Below are positions 27,772 through 38,436 of a stretch of DNA of 64,000 bases, piece after piece (position 1 is the first letter of the stretch; each line of letters opens with the position of its first letter). The stretch lies in contig NZ_CP121111.1 of NCBI RefSeq assembly GCF_029625335.1, forward strand, positions 1,984,001 through 2,048,000, in the 5' to 3' direction. The DNA comes from Flavobacterium nitratireducens. Its GTDB lineage: Bacteria; Bacteroidota; Bacteroidia; Flavobacteriales; Flavobacteriaceae. The translations under genes and the position numbers were made by a program. The notes under the pieces were generated by a model, which did no database searches, was not told the origin of the DNA, and saw nothing but the letters and a program-made list of their open reading frames with translations.

Positions 27772-29082
27772 TTATAAAAAAGAAGTAAATTGCTTCAATT
27801 TTCCTCTAGCGGTTCTTTCCAGACTGTTTTTTCGAATAAATGTAAAATGCAAATCGGGTTCTAAATACAAAGTAATCGCTTGTTCTATTTTTAGAATTTG
27901 TGCTAAATCTAATGTGGTTTCGCTGACATATTCAATCTCAAAATGGTCTATTTTTCTTTGTTTGATAACAAATTCTTTGACGTTTCCATCGTCTTCAATA
28001 ATGGATTTGGTCACATAATAAAACGTCAATCCCGGCGATTTTTTACCGCTTGGCAAAACCGCAATATCATTTGTTCTACCAATAAGTTGCTTTAGAATAG
28101 GTTTGTCCAAAGTACTTTTTTCGTCCAAAATTCCAATGTCTCCAATATCATATCGAATAAATGGATGTGCTTTATTGAACAGGGAAGTAATCACAATGCG
28201 TCCTTCTTGACCATAGGGTAAAACCTGATTGTTTTCATCTACTATTTCTACAAAAAGGGTTTCGGAATTAATTTGCCATTCGCCTTGCGGATTTTCAAAA
28301 GCAATTAAATCCAGCTCCGAAGCCCCATATTCATTGACAACAGGAATCCCAAATTGCGTTTCAAGTAAGATTCGATCCTCTTCAAAAAGCATTTCTGAAG
28401 TGACCATACATACTTTCAAACTAGGACAAATTTGTTTTAAGATGAGGTTTCGCTTACGCAAAAATTTAGCAAACAAAACTATTGAACTTGTGTAACCGTT
28501 GAGGTATTCGAATTTTTTATGCTGAAACTTTTCGACCATTTTTTCTAAAACCACATCCGATAAATCAAAAATGTGAAAGCGATAACGATGGGCCAGAAAA
28601 TCTTTGATTCGCTCTTTTTTGTTTCCAATAAAATCCAATGGGATTCCATAAAATCGGGCTTGAAGCGAATGGTTAAAATCAATGCCAAACCATCCAAAAC
28701 GATACATATTAGACGCCCAGGTAAGGGCATGGGTATATTTGTCTTTGGCAAAAATAAAGGGTTCACCGCTCGATCCTGAAGTTTTATTGGTATAGGAATT
28801 TTTTAAAGTAAAACCTTCTGAAAGTCTTGATTTAAGAGGAACCTGAAGATTGGTTTTATTCAAAATGGGTAAATCTTCCCAGTTTTTACAGTCTTTAGAG
28901 CCAACTAACTTTTGATAAAAGGTATTGTTTTCTAAATGATATTTTACAATTGCTTGTTTCTGATTTTCAATAAATTGTTTTTTTTCCGTTGGAGAAAGAG
29001 CGACTATTTTGTCCAAATCGGATTTTGCTTTTCTGATAGGAAAGGCATTTAGTTGCAGCGAAAGGTCGAAAATAGAAAACAT
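27772..29082 (-). CDS. Phenylacetate-CoA-ligase-like (PaaK/CapK family) adenylate-forming protein
   Basis: ANL-superfamily protein related to phenylacetate-CoA ligase and the capsule-associated CapK group. The start MFSIFDLSLQLNAFPIRKAK at 29082 was chosen because upstream codons encode low-complexity non-homologous sequence. It is 436 aa. The nucleotide-binding motif is TNKTSGSSGEPFIFAKDK (about 91-108), then NEYGASELDLIAFE, FIRYDIGDIG and a C-terminal lid ending ERTARGKLKQF. Its position beside glycosyltransferase genes fits a role in surface polysaccharide modification; the acyl substrate is unknown. Confidence 0.85.
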   Translation of the reverse strand: MFSIFDLSLQLNAFPIRKAKSDLDKIVALSPTEKKQFIENQKQAIVKYHLENNTFYQKLVGSKDCKNWEDLPILNKTNLQVPLKSRLSEGFTLKNSYTNKTSGSSGEPFIFAKDKYTHALTWASNMYRFGWFGIDFNHSLQARFYGIPLDFIGNKKERIKDFLAHRYRFHIFDLSDVVLEKMVEKFQHKKFEYLNGYTSSIVLFAKFLRKRNLILKQICPSLKVCMVTSEMLFEEDRILLETQFGIPVVNEYGASELDLIAFENPQGEWQINSETLFVEIVDENNQVLPYGQEGRIVITSLFNKAHPFIRYDIGDIGILDEKSTLDKPILKQLIGRTNDIAVLPSGKKSPGLTFYYVTKSIIEDDGNVKEFVIKQRKIDHFEIEYVSETTLDLAQILKIEQAITLYLEPDLHFTFIRKNSLERTARGKLKQFTSFL

Positions 29083-29182
29083 GAAAACGGTTATTTCTTC
29101 AAAAATAATATTATAACAAGAACTTAAGGTCGCGAATCGACAACTTTTTACTAAATAATTATTTTTTACGTTCAAAAGCAAT

Positions 29183-29190
29183 TATTTTTG
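29183..29190 (+). promoter_or_regulatory. -7 element for purD
   Basis: TATTTTTG matches TAnnTTTG, 40 bp before the purD ATG. Confidence 0.45.
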
Positions 29191-29230
29191 CAGCACTCTA
29201 AAAATGAGTTTTCAATTAAAATTTTAAGAC

Positions 29231-30505
29231 ATGAATATATTACTATTAGGTTCAGGAGGAAGAGAGCATGCATTTGCATGGAAAATGGTTCAAAGTCCGC
29301 TTTGCGATACTCTTTTTATGGCACCTGGAAATGCTGGAACAGCTGATATTGCCACTAATGTAGCAATTGCTGTAACCGATTTTGAAGCGATTAAAGCTTT
29401 GGTTATCAAAGAAAATATCGAAATGGTTGTTGTAGGTCCTGAAGATCCATTAGTAAAAGGTATTTATGATTTTTTCTTAAATGATGCTGCTTTAAGTCAT
29501 ATTCCAGTGATTGGTCCATCAAAAATTGGAGCAACATTGGAAGGAAGTAAAGAGTTTGCCAAAGAATTTTTGGTAAAACACAATATTCCAACGGCTGCTT
29601 ACGATAGTTTTACGGCTGAAACAGTTGAGCAAGGATGTGCCTTTTTAGCAACTTTGGCACCACCTTATGTATTAAAAGCAGATGGTTTAGCTGCCGGAAA
29701 AGGAGTGTTGATTATTCAAGATTTAGCCGAAGCGCAATCGGAATTAAGAAATATGTTGGTGGGACAAAAATTTGGTGCTGCCAGTTCAAAAGTAGTTATC
29801 GAAGAGTTTTTGGACGGAATTGAATTAAGCTGTTTTGTAATAACTGACGGAAAAAGCTATAAAATTTTACCAACAGCCAAAGATTACAAACGTATTGGCG
29901 AAGGAGATACAGGATTAAATACAGGCGGAATGGGAGCGGTTTCTCCGGTTCCTTATGTAGATGCTGTTTTGATGGAAAAAATTGAAACACGCATTGTAAA
30001 ACCAACAATTGCGGGATTACAAAAAGATGGAATTCCATACAAAGGATTTGTTTTCATTGGATTAATCAATGTGAAAAACGAACCATTGGTTATTGAATAT
30101 AATGTGAGAATGGGAGATCCAGAGACTGAGGTTGTGGTACCAAGATTACAATCTGATTTAGTAGAGTTGTTTTTAGCTGTATCCAATGAAAAATTAGACG
30201 AATTTGAATTAAAAATTGATCCAAGAAGTGCTACTACCGTAATGATGGTTTCTGGTGGTTATCCGGAAGATTTCGAAAAAGGAAAAGTAATTTCAGGTTT
30301 AGATAAAGTTGAAAATTCAATAGTTTTTCACGCAGGAACTAAATTTGATAATGGAAATGTAGTGACTAATGGAGGTCGTGTAATGGCTATTACGTCTTAT
30401 GGTGATTCTTTCCTGGAAGCTTTAGCACAATCGTATAAAAATGTGGAAAAAATCAACTGGGAAAATGTGTATTACAGAAAAGATATTGGTTTCGATTTAG
30501 TTTAG
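29231..30505 (+). CDS. purD: Phosphoribosylamine--glycine ligase
   Basis: GAR synthetase, second step of de novo purine synthesis, an ATP-grasp enzyme. It is 424 aa. The N-terminal motif is LLLGSGGREHAFAWK (about 4-18), then MFMAPGNAGT-like and VGPEDPLVKG segments. The ATP-grasp part includes LKADGLAAGKGVLI (about 149-162), GLNTGGMGAVSP and the metal-binding NVRMGDPETEV (about 292-302). It ends at a hairpin terminator. Confidence 0.96.
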   Translation: MNILLLGSGGREHAFAWKMVQSPLCDTLFMAPGNAGTADIATNVAIAVTDFEAIKALVIKENIEMVVVGPEDPLVKGIYDFFLNDAALSHIPVIGPSKIGATLEGSKEFAKEFLVKHNIPTAAYDSFTAETVEQGCAFLATLAPPYVLKADGLAAGKGVLIIQDLAEAQSELRNMLVGQKFGAASSKVVIEEFLDGIELSCFVITDGKSYKILPTAKDYKRIGEGDTGLNTGGMGAVSPVPYVDAVLMEKIETRIVKPTIAGLQKDGIPYKGFVFIGLINVKNEPLVIEYNVRMGDPETEVVVPRLQSDLVELFLAVSNEKLDEFELKIDPRSATTVMMVSGGYPEDFEKGKVISGLDKVENSIVFHAGTKFDNGNVVTNGGRVMAITSYGDSFLEALAQSYKNVEKINWENVYYRKDIGFDLV

Positions 30506-30554
30506 TTGAAACTAAATATTTAGTATACAGAACTAATAAAAAAATACAATTTTT

Positions 30555-30590
30555 AAACAGCAGTAAGCTCTTCGGTTTGCTGCTTTTTTT
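30555..30590 (+). terminator. purD terminator
   Basis: AGCAGTAA paired with TTTGCTGCT across a short loop, followed by T7. Confidence 0.75.
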
Positions 30591-30630
30591 CTTAAAAGTT
30601 AAAGATTAAAAAAAACATTAGTTTTAAAAT

Positions 30631-30695
30631 TAAACCATTAAGAAGTTAAGTTTCATTAAGTGTATTCTTAAATTTCTTAATTTCTTAATGGTTTA
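30631..30695. repeat. ACCATTAAG/CTTAATGGT intergenic hairpin, copy 1
   Basis: TTAAACCATTAAG and CTTAATGGTTTAA form an inverted repeat enclosing further CATTAAG/CTTAA units. The same arrangement recurs at 33425-33490 and 52110-52160. Confidence 0.6.
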
Positions 30696-30712
30696 AATAA
30701 AATTTAATGGTA

Positions 30713-30752
30713 TAAAAAAACCGTCTCATTTTTTGAACGAGACGGCTTTTTT
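30713..30752. terminator. Terminator downstream of the 76-aa gene
   Basis: Strong CCGTCTC...GAGACGG stem with A7 on the left and T6 on the right. It could terminate both purD readthrough and the minus-strand gene. Confidence 0.85.
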
Positions 30753-30768
30753 ATATTTTGACTTTTTC

Positions 30769-30999
30769 TTATTTCAAGAAAGAGTGAGCTGTTGTATCTT
30801 GATTTTCAGTTCCAGCATCATCAAAAATACGTAATTGTTTAATCCAATAAACGATTGCTGCTGAACAGATAATCATAAAAATCCAGTTTAAAGTATTAGC
30901 TCCAAACCAGCTTACAAGTTCTAAAGAGCGTAACCAATCTAATGGTTTGAAAAGAAAATCAACAAAAAGTGATTGTATTCCTTCGAAAAATGCCTTCAT
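30769..30999 (-). CDS. Small membrane protein (DUF6341-like)
   Basis: 76-aa protein with one clear transmembrane helix (about 33-53, LNWIFMIICSAAIVYWI) and a preceding amphipathic helix (FVDFLFKPLDWLRSLE). I recall this family (DUF6341) from the same purD/DUF6427/upp neighbourhood of flavobacteria. Function unknown. Confidence 0.7.
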   Translation of the reverse strand: MKAFFEGIQSLFVDFLFKPLDWLRSLELVSWFGANTLNWIFMIICSAAIVYWIKQLRIFDDAGTENQDTTAHSFLK

Positions 31000-31135
31000 G
31001 ATATAGAATTTAAATTTTATTAATCGTTGAAAAGTAAATATCTAAAATCGTTATGCGAATAATAATTTTGTCTTAACTCGTTTCCTTATTTGAACAAGTA
31101 GTATATTTACAGTCACAAAAGTATAAAATATCCTT

Positions 31136-32064
31136 ATGATTACAAGTGTTTTTAAAAAATCTACACCATTAAATTTTTCCTTAGTAGTATTTTTGATATT
31201 GTTTTTTGATTTTATCTATCAAATGCAAGATTTAGCTTGGTCTCATTCGGCGATTTCAATAGCTAAAAAAGTAGGCATTGGGTTGTTGATTTTGTTTTCG
31301 GCATTGCTTACTAATTTTATCTCAAAACGCAACGGACTTAGTAAAGACAGTGCTTATACGGTTTTATTTTTCTTGTTGTTTTTTCTTTTTTTCCCAGTCT
31401 TTTTGACAATATTAATGTAGTATTTGCTAACTTTTTTATTCTTTTGGCGCTTCGAAGATTGATTTCTTTACAGTCTCAAAAAGCGTCTAAAGAAAAAATA
31501 TTTGATGCTTCTTTTTGGATATTAGTGGCTTCATTGTTCCATTTTTGGTCTATTTTGTATTTGATTTTGGTATTCATTTCAATCATTGCTCACGTTATAG
31601 GCGATTATAGAAACTGGCTATTACCATTTATTGCTTTTTTTGCAATAGTTATTTTATTTGCCATGTATTCATTGCTTTTTAATGCAGATGTTATAGCTTA
31701 TATAACTAATGGTGTTCAAATGAATTTTAGTATTGATTATTTTACTAATAATTATCAAAATGCCGCACTTTCTATTTATGCTACGGTTGCTTTGGTATTT
31801 GTTTTTTCAATGGTAACAACGCTATCTTCCAGACCTTTGCAATTGCATGCATCGTTTAAAAAATTGTTGTTTGCTTTTTTTATTGCGGTTGGTATTTATG
31901 TAATTTCGGCTAATAAGAGCAATGATTTATTATTGTTTACCATAGCTCCTTTGGCAATGATAACAACGGCACATATCGAAATGCCCCAACAAAAATTGAA
32001 TCAAGAGTTGGCTTTAGGCGTTTTAATTTTGTGTAGTTTATTTTGTTTTTTCTCCCAATTATAA
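31136..32064 (+). pseudogene. DUF6427-like multi-pass membrane protein, one-base frameshift
   Basis: About 309-aa integral membrane protein (8-9 hydrophobic helices) of unknown function. The first frame reads MITSVFKKSTPLNFSLVVF and breaks after FFLLFFLFFP. The second frame resumes through NVVFANFFILLALRRLISL. The T7 run at 31386-31392 needs one more T to give LFFPSLFDNINVVFANFF without a stop. Downstream sequence shows no further damage. Its 3' end overlaps the convergent upp gene by 6 bp. Confidence 0.8.
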
Positions 32065-32712
32065 TTTGATTCCGTAGGCCAAATCACCAGCATCACCCAG
32101 ACCGGGAATAATGTAGCTGTGTTCATTGAGTTTTTCATCTAATGCAGCAATCCAAAGATGACAATTTTCGGGTAGATGTTGTTGTAAATAGGCTATTCCT
32201 TCTGGAGCTGCAATAGTTACTGCAATGTGAATTTCTTTGGGAGTTCCTCTTTCTATCAAACGTTTATAAACCGCTATAATAGATTGTCCAGTTGCCAGCA
32301 TTGGATCAACAAGTAAAAGATATTTGTCATTAATATCGGCTATGGCTTGATATTCAACTTTTATTTCAAAATAATCATCATTGTTAGGATGGTAGCGGTA
32401 GGCCGAAATAAATCCATTTTCGGCTTTATCAAAATAATTTAAAAAGCCCAAATGCATACTTAAACCCGCTCTTAAAATCGAACAGATCACCACTGAATTG
32501 GCAATTTGAGTTGTTTTTTTAATACCTAATGGTGTTTGAATAGCTATTTCTTTATATTCTAAATTTTTGCTAATTTCATAAGCCATGATTTCGCCAATCC
32601 GTTCTATATTTCGTCTAAAACGCATGGCATCATTATGAACATTAACATCTCTTATTTCTCCTAAAAAATGATTTAGAATGCTGTTCTTTTCTGATAAATA
32701 ATGAATTTGCAT
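32059..32712 (-). CDS. upp: Uracil phosphoribosyltransferase
   Basis: Pyrimidine salvage: uracil + PRPP to UMP. It is 217 aa. The PRPP-binding loop is LLVDPMLATGQSI (about 131-143), and the uracil-binding C-terminal segment is PGLGDAGDLAYG. An internal SILRAGLSMHLGF segment is typical of Upp. It overlaps the 3' end of the plus-strand membrane-protein gene. Confidence 0.94.
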   Translation of the reverse strand: MQIHYLSEKNSILNHFLGEIRDVNVHNDAMRFRRNIERIGEIMAYEISKNLEYKEIAIQTPLGIKKTTQIANSVVICSILRAGLSMHLGFLNYFDKAENGFISAYRYHPNNDDYFEIKVEYQAIADINDKYLLLVDPMLATGQSIIAVYKRLIERGTPKEIHIAVTIAAPEGIAYLQQHLPENCHLWIAALDEKLNEHSYIIPGLGDAGDLAYGIKL

Positions 32713-32783
32713 AATTGATTTTTTTGGGTTTGAAATGAAGAATATAAAATAGAATTCTTATTTTTTTATAAAAGTATAAAAAG

Positions 32784-32791
32784 TATCTTTG
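32784..32791 (+). promoter_or_regulatory. -7 element for the DUF4254 gene
   Basis: TATCTTTG matches TAnnTTTG, 19 bp before the ATG at 32811. Confidence 0.5.
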
Positions 32792-32810
32792 TCCAAATAA
32801 AAATATAGAG

Positions 32811-33416
32811 ATGTTTTCAAAATTAGCTTATTCCGTTTTTGAACAAAGTATAAAAGATTATCACCAATTTGATAATGTTGACCAACCGATAAACAATCCT
32901 TATCCTAAGGATCAGTTTGAACATTTATTATATCTAAAAAACTGGATTGATACGGTTCAATGGCATTTTGAAGATATTATTCGTGATCCACAAATTGACC
33001 CAGTTGCCGCTTTGACTTTGAAAAGAAGAATTGACGCTTCTAATCAAGAACGTACCGATATGGTGGAATATATTGATAGTTATTTTTTGCAAAAATACAG
33101 CAAGGTAGTTGTAAAAGATGATGCCAAAATCAACTCTGAAAGTCCAGCTTGGGCTTTTGACCGTTTGTCTATTTTAGCCTTAAAAATTTATCACATGCAA
33201 GAAGAAGCTACACGTGCAGAAGCTACTCAGGAGCACAGAGATAAATGTCAGGAAAAATTAAATGTTCTTTTGGAACAAAGAACCGATTTGTCAACTGCTA
33301 TTGATGATTTGTTGACTGATATTGAAAATGGTGATAAATTCATGAAAGTGTACAAACAAATGAAAATGTACAATGATGATGAATTGAACCCGATTTTGTA
33401 TCAGGCAAAAAAATAA
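32811..33416 (+). CDS. DUF4254 domain-containing protein
   Basis: 201-aa soluble helical protein beginning MFSKLAYSVFEQSIKDYHQ. Conserved-looking parts are LLYLKNWIDTVQWHFEDIIRDP (about 43-64) and LTLKRRIDASNQERTDMVEYID. This is a DUF4254 protein, which in Bacteroidota commonly precedes a heptosyltransferase-like gene, as here. Function unknown. Confidence 0.85.
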   Translation: MFSKLAYSVFEQSIKDYHQFDNVDQPINNPYPKDQFEHLLYLKNWIDTVQWHFEDIIRDPQIDPVAALTLKRRIDASNQERTDMVEYIDSYFLQKYSKVVVKDDAKINSESPAWAFDRLSILALKIYHMQEEATRAEATQEHRDKCQEKLNVLLEQRTDLSTAIDDLLTDIENGDKFMKVYKQMKMYNDDELNPILYQAKK

Positions 33417-33424
33417 AAATACAA

Positions 33425-33490
33425 TTTTACCATTAAGGGATTAAACCAATTAAGTAAAACTTAATGATTCTTATTTTCTTAATGGTTTTA
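33425..33490. repeat. ACCATTAAG/CTTAATGGT intergenic hairpin, copy 2
   Basis: TTTTACCATTAAG and CTTAATGGTTTTA inverted repeat with internal TTAAGT/ACTTAA units. Same layout as the copies at 30631 and 52110. Confidence 0.6.
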
Positions 33491-33503
33491 TTTCATTAAT
33501 TAA

Positions 33504-34540
33504 TTGTCAAAAAAATTAAACATATAGCCGTCATGAGACTATCCGCTATGGGAGATGTCGCCATGACGGTTCCTGTTTTACGAGCCTTTGTAAAACAACA
33601 TCCGGATATTAAAATAACGGTTATTTCCCGTCCGTTTTTCAAGCCTTTTTTTGAAACGATACCCAATATCGGTTTTTTTGCTTTTGATGATAAAGAACGT
33701 CATAAAGGCTTTTTGGGCTTACTTCGATTATTTGCCGACCTGAAACAATTAAAAATCGATGCTTTTGCCGATTTACACAATGTTTTGCGTTCTAAAGTGG
33801 TGCGTACACTTTTTGCCTTGAGCGGAAAAAAAGTAGCTGCTGTAGATAAAGGTCGTGCTGAGAAAAAAGCACTAACAGCAGCCGAAAATAAAGTGTTTAA
33901 ACAATTACCCACTATGTTTGAAAGACATACAAAAGTGTTTGAACAATTGGGTTTTGACATTGATTTATCTAATCCTAACTTTCCTGACAAAGCTGTTTTA
34001 ACGGATGATATTAAAGCAATTATAGGGGATAATCATCAAAAATTAATTGGAATAGCACCTTTTGCACAATACGATTCTAAAGTGTATCCTTTGGATTTAA
34101 TGGAAGAAGTTATTGCTAAATTAGCAAAAAAATCTTCTAATAAAATACTTCTTTTTGGTGGAGGAAAAAGAGAAATTGAAATTTTAGAATCGATTTCAGC
34201 ATCCTATGATAATGTCATTACTATAGCTGGAAAAATTAAATTTCAGCAAGAATTAGAATTGATTAGTAATCTTGACGTGATGCTTTCCATGGATTCCGGA
34301 AATGCTCATATTGCTGCCCTATTGGGTGTAAAAGTGGTTACGCTTTGGGGAGCCACTCATCCTTTTGCCGGTTTTTCCCCATTTAATCAGCCATTGGAAA
34401 ATGCCTTGGTTTCCGATAGAAATTTGTTTCCAAAATTACCTACTTCAATATATGGAAACAAAAGAGTAGAAGGTTATGAAGACGCTATGCGTACTATTTC
34501 TGTTGATTCTATCCTATCGGCTCTATCCAATTGTATCTAA
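33504..34540 (+). CDS. Glycosyltransferase family 9 (heptosyltransferase-like)
   Basis: ADP-heptose:LPS heptosyltransferase-type enzyme of LPS/surface glycan synthesis. An ATG at 33533 opens a 335-aa frame, but the codons just upstream encode the family N terminus IKHIAVMRLSAMGDVA, so the gene starts earlier. If the A7 run at 33509-33515 had eight A, a TTG at 33504 would begin MSKKIKHIAVMRL (345 aa). Family motifs are RLSAMGDVAMTVPVL, the donor-site GIAPFAQYDSKVYPLDLM (about 193-210) and SMDSGNAHIAALLGVKVVTLWG. Confidence in identity is high, in the exact start moderate. Confidence 0.85.
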
Positions 34541-34742
34541 ATTGTTTAGAATATTTTTGTTTTTTTACGACCTTTTTTATGAAAGAATAGTTTTATATTA
34601 TTTTTAACAATCCTCTTTATTTTTTGTAAGTATATAATGCTAATTTTACTTTTTAATACGTCTGTTTTTTACACTATTTTTTAACTGGTATTAGTCTGTT
34701 TTGAGAATTAAGCAGTGTTACTACTTTAAAGCAAAAGTATTT

Positions 34743-37528
34743 ATGAAAAAAACCTTGGGTTTAGTTACAACAATTTTACTTTTAATATCATGTTCGGCTT
34801 TTTCTCAAAAAGTAAGTGTTTCTGGTTTAATAACGGATAGTAAAGATAAATCAGCTGTTTATAATTCGGTTGTAGCATTATTAACACCTACCGATTCCAT
34901 TTTGTATCAATTTACACGTTCAGACAAACAGGGTAAATTTAATTTCAAAGAGGTAAAATCTGGAAATTATATTTTGATGACTTCTCATAATCAATATGCA
35001 GATTATGTAGATGTCATTAATGTCAATGGAAAGGATTTAAAGTTAGATAATATTGTTTTAAAAAGTAAAATAGAAGTATTAAGAGAGGTTGTAGTTAAAT
35101 CGGGTTCCATTAGAATAAAAGGTGATACGACAAGTTATAGAGCCAGTGATTTTGCAGTGAGTGAGAACGCTAATGTTGAAGAACTATTAAAAAAATTACC
35201 CGGAATTCAAGTTGATAAAAATGGCGCTATAAAAGCAATGGGTCAAACCGTTCAAAAAGTGTTGGTGGACGGAGAAGAATTTTTTGGTGATGATCCTGGT
35301 ATGGCTGTCAAAAATTTGAGGGCTGATGCGGTAAAAGTGGTACAAGTTTTTGATAAAAAAAGTGAGCAAGCCGAATTTACAGGAATTGATGATGGTAAAA
35401 CTCAAAAAACAATTAATCTGAAATTAAAAGAAGACAAGAAGAATGGATATTTTGGAAAAATTGACGGCGCTAATCAGCCTTTTACTGATGCCGACTCCCG
35501 ATACAATACAAATTTAATGTTTAGTACTTTTAAAGGGAAAAGAAAACTTTCTGCCTTTTTGTTAAATGGAAATACGGGCCAAGATGGTTTGGGATGGGAA
35601 GATAGTGAGAAATTTGGAGCTCGCGATAACAGCTGGAGTATGAACATGGATGATGATGGAAATGTAAGTTACGAATGGGCAGGGGGCAATAATGATGATG
35701 AAACCTATATAAATACACAAAACGGATTTACTAAAAACACAAATGCAGGTTTACAATACACGAACAAATGGAACGATAAACAAAACCTAAATGTTTCGCC
35801 AAAATTCAATAAACAAATTTACACAAACAATAATAGTAGTATTTCGCAAACTCAAATTGGAGATACGCAATTAAATCAAGAAAGAGCCACTGTAACAAAC
35901 GTGAACAGAAGCAACTTTAAATTGAGTGCAGTTTATGATGTAAAATTAGATTCGGTAAATTCTATAAAATTCTCTGCTAAAACTAATTTTTATGACACCG
36001 CAAGTGATGATTTTACGCAGGGTAGTACCACAGGTGATGGCGGTATATTGAAAAATAAACAACAAAGGATGTCTTCAACAAATTCGGATAAGACATCACT
36101 TTCAGCAAGTATGTTATTCAAACACAAATTTGCCAAACCGCGACGTACTTTTACTTTAAATAGTAGTTGGAGTAGGTTAAATACAAACTCTAATAATTTT
36201 TTAAAGTCATCCAACGAAAGTTATATAGATGGAAATTTTGATTCTAAAGTAGATGTTGATCAGAATAAAATAGGGGATAGATCCAATCAAAATTTAGCTG
36301 TTGGCTTAAGTTATTCTGAACCTTTATTAAAAGAACTTTCTTTACAATTTGCTTATCAGTTAAATTATGATAGGGGTAAAAACAACTATTTTACTTATGA
36401 TTATTCAGAAACTTCCGGAAAGTATGATCAACTAGTAAGTGCATTGTCTAATGAATTTGAACAGGACATAATTACACACAGACCCAATTTAAAACTGAAT
36501 TATAACACAAAAAAATCAATTACAGTATTGGAAGTGGTTTTGGTTTCACCACTTTTGATTTATTCGATAAAACAATGGAAAAGGAGTACAAGCGAAGCTA
36601 TACTAATTTTTTTCCAGCTGCAACGTTCACTTACCGATATAAAAGCAATAGTAATTTACGATTTGATTATCAAGGTTACACTAGACAACCTACACTGGAT
36701 CAATTGCAGCCTTTAAGAAACAATCAAGACTTTTTTAATCAAACTTTGGGTAATCCTGATTTAAAACAATCTTTTACAAATAATATAAACATAGGTCAGA
36801 GTAGTTATGATATGCTTTCTGAAACTCAAATCTATCAAGGGCTTTCATTTAGTACAACAACAAACGCTATTATTTATAGCAGTGTAATAGATACTCAAAC
36901 GGCTAAAACTACTTCAAAACCAATTAATACTAATGGAAATTTTTCTGGAAATTATTATATGGGTTATGGATTTAAAATTAAGAAAATAGATTTGAGAGCT
37001 GATTTTAGTCCTTCTTTTGGATTTAATAAGTCAATTTTAAGCATTAATAACAATATGAGTAAAGCAGAGAATCTGAATGCGGGATTTTCGGTTTATTTGA
37101 ATAAGTCAAAACAAAAACAATACGATATTAGTTTAAGTAATCAATTTACCTACAATCGAAATAGCACCACTCAAAATACGGAAATCAAATCGTTCAATAC
37201 AAACACCCTAGATTTAGTTGTAGGTGTATATTTTGCAGAAAAATGGAAGTTATCTACTGATTACAGCTTAAATACTAGACAAAAAACAGTTGATTTTCAG
37301 GATAATTTAACCAGTCAGTTGTGGAATGCAAGGTTGGAACGTAATTTTAAGAAAGACGAGTTTACAGCTTATATAATGATTAGAGATATTTTAAATCAAA
37401 ATATTGGTATACAAAGAAATGTGTATCAAAATACCATTAGTCAGGAACAAAACGACCGATTGAAGCGATATGTGATGGTAGGCTTTACTTGGAATTTTAA
37501 AAATGGAGCAGATAAAGCAAAGAAATAA
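34743..37528 (+). pseudogene. TonB-dependent-receptor-like outer-membrane protein with carboxypeptidase-regulatory-like domain, frameshifted
   Basis: Large beta-barrel outer-membrane protein. The signal peptide is MKKTLGLVTTILLLISCSAFSQ (start 34743), followed by a carboxypeptidase-regulatory-like domain (about 22-105) and a plug-like region with LLKKLPGIQVDKNGAIKAMG and VLVDGEEFFGDDP. The rest is barrel with many aromatic/Asn strands (outer_membrane beta-barrel 3 type). The frame breaks at the A7 run 36509-36515. One more A yields NTKKINYSIGSGFGFTTFD and joins the second frame, giving 928 aa ending in GFTWNFKNG. No SusD partner is adjacent; substrate unknown. Confidence 0.85.
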
Positions 37529-37595
37529 ATTAATTAGGTTGTACAGTTTTAATGACTATTTCATAACGCATAACCTATAACCCATAACTTATTAA

Positions 37596-38360
37596 ATGAT
37601 GAAGACACTATATTATATAATTACAGCGCTATTATTTACAACAACTACTTTTGCTCAGCAATTTGTAGAAAAGGCGGTTATTGAATTTGAAGTGAGTACC
37701 AATCTAAAAAAAACGATGACTAATGATAGTTGGGACGAGATGATGAAAGAGAATCTTTCGGATTTAAAAATATCCTATTTCAACTATACTTTTGCGAATA
37801 ATAAAAGTGTTTTCAAATTCAACAGATGGAGCCCAAAAACCAGAATTCCAAAATATTACAAAGAAGTAGATGAAGAAAACAGTTGGTATTTTGACTTCAA
37901 TACAGGAACAATGAACATGCAAAAACAAATTGTAGGGACAAATTTTGTCATTGCCGATAGTATTCCTAAAATTGAATGGAAAATTACTAATGAAAACCGA
38001 GAAATAGCAGGTTATAATTGCCGAAAAGCGGTAGGTAAAATTATGAATGATGTTTATGTTTTTGCCTTTTACACCGATGATATCACCATTTCAGGCGGTC
38101 CTTGTTCTATAAGTGGTTTGCCGGGTATGATTTTAGGACTTACTATTCCTAGATTGTATACTTCGTATATTGCTACAAAGGTTGATGTTAGTTATAGTAA
38201 TGCAGCAGAAATAACTCCTGTTACAGCCAAAAAAACCTATGATTTTACAGGTTTAAAGTCATTGATTGAAGAAAAAACAAAAGATTGGTTTAGTTATGGT
38301 GATAACAAAGAAGAAAACGAACGTCAAAAAAATATGTTTATTTGGAATGCTTTCCTGTAG
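37596..38360 (+). CDS. GLPGLI family protein
   Basis: Secreted protein of the Bacteroidota GLPGLI family, 254 aa, with signal peptide (MMKTLYYIITALLFTTTTFAQQ). The family-defining motif is GPCSISGLPGMILGL at about residues 170-184, near the usual position. These genes often accompany TonB-type outer-membrane proteins, as here. Role unknown, possibly as a partner of the outer-membrane protein. Confidence 0.92.
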   Translation: MMKTLYYIITALLFTTTTFAQQFVEKAVIEFEVSTNLKKTMTNDSWDEMMKENLSDLKISYFNYTFANNKSVFKFNRWSPKTRIPKYYKEVDEENSWYFDFNTGTMNMQKQIVGTNFVIADSIPKIEWKITNENREIAGYNCRKAVGKIMNDVYVFAFYTDDITISGGPCSISGLPGMILGLTIPRLYTSYIATKVDVSYSNAAEITPVTAKKTYDFTGLKSLIEEKTKDWFSYGDNKEENERQKNMFIWNAFL

Positions 38361-38374
38361 TATGTACTAATAAA

Positions 38375-38416
38375 AATTTCCAAATTCCAACGGTATAAAT
38401 TTGGAATTTGGAAATA
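38375..38416. terminator. Inverted repeat between convergent genes
   Basis: TTTCCAAATTCCA and TGGAATTTGGAAA form a 13-bp stem between the GLPGLI gene and the reductase gene. It is AT-rich with no strong T tract, so terminator function is moderate. Confidence 0.5.
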
Positions 38417-38436
38417 TAAATATTGGAATTTAATAT

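Noticed and set aside
27211-29082. Genomic island around the ORF6N gene
   Set aside because: Only the ORF6N gene and one repeat are suggestive; the adjacent PaaK/CapK-like gene and purD look native in base composition and no integrase or boundary repeats were found.
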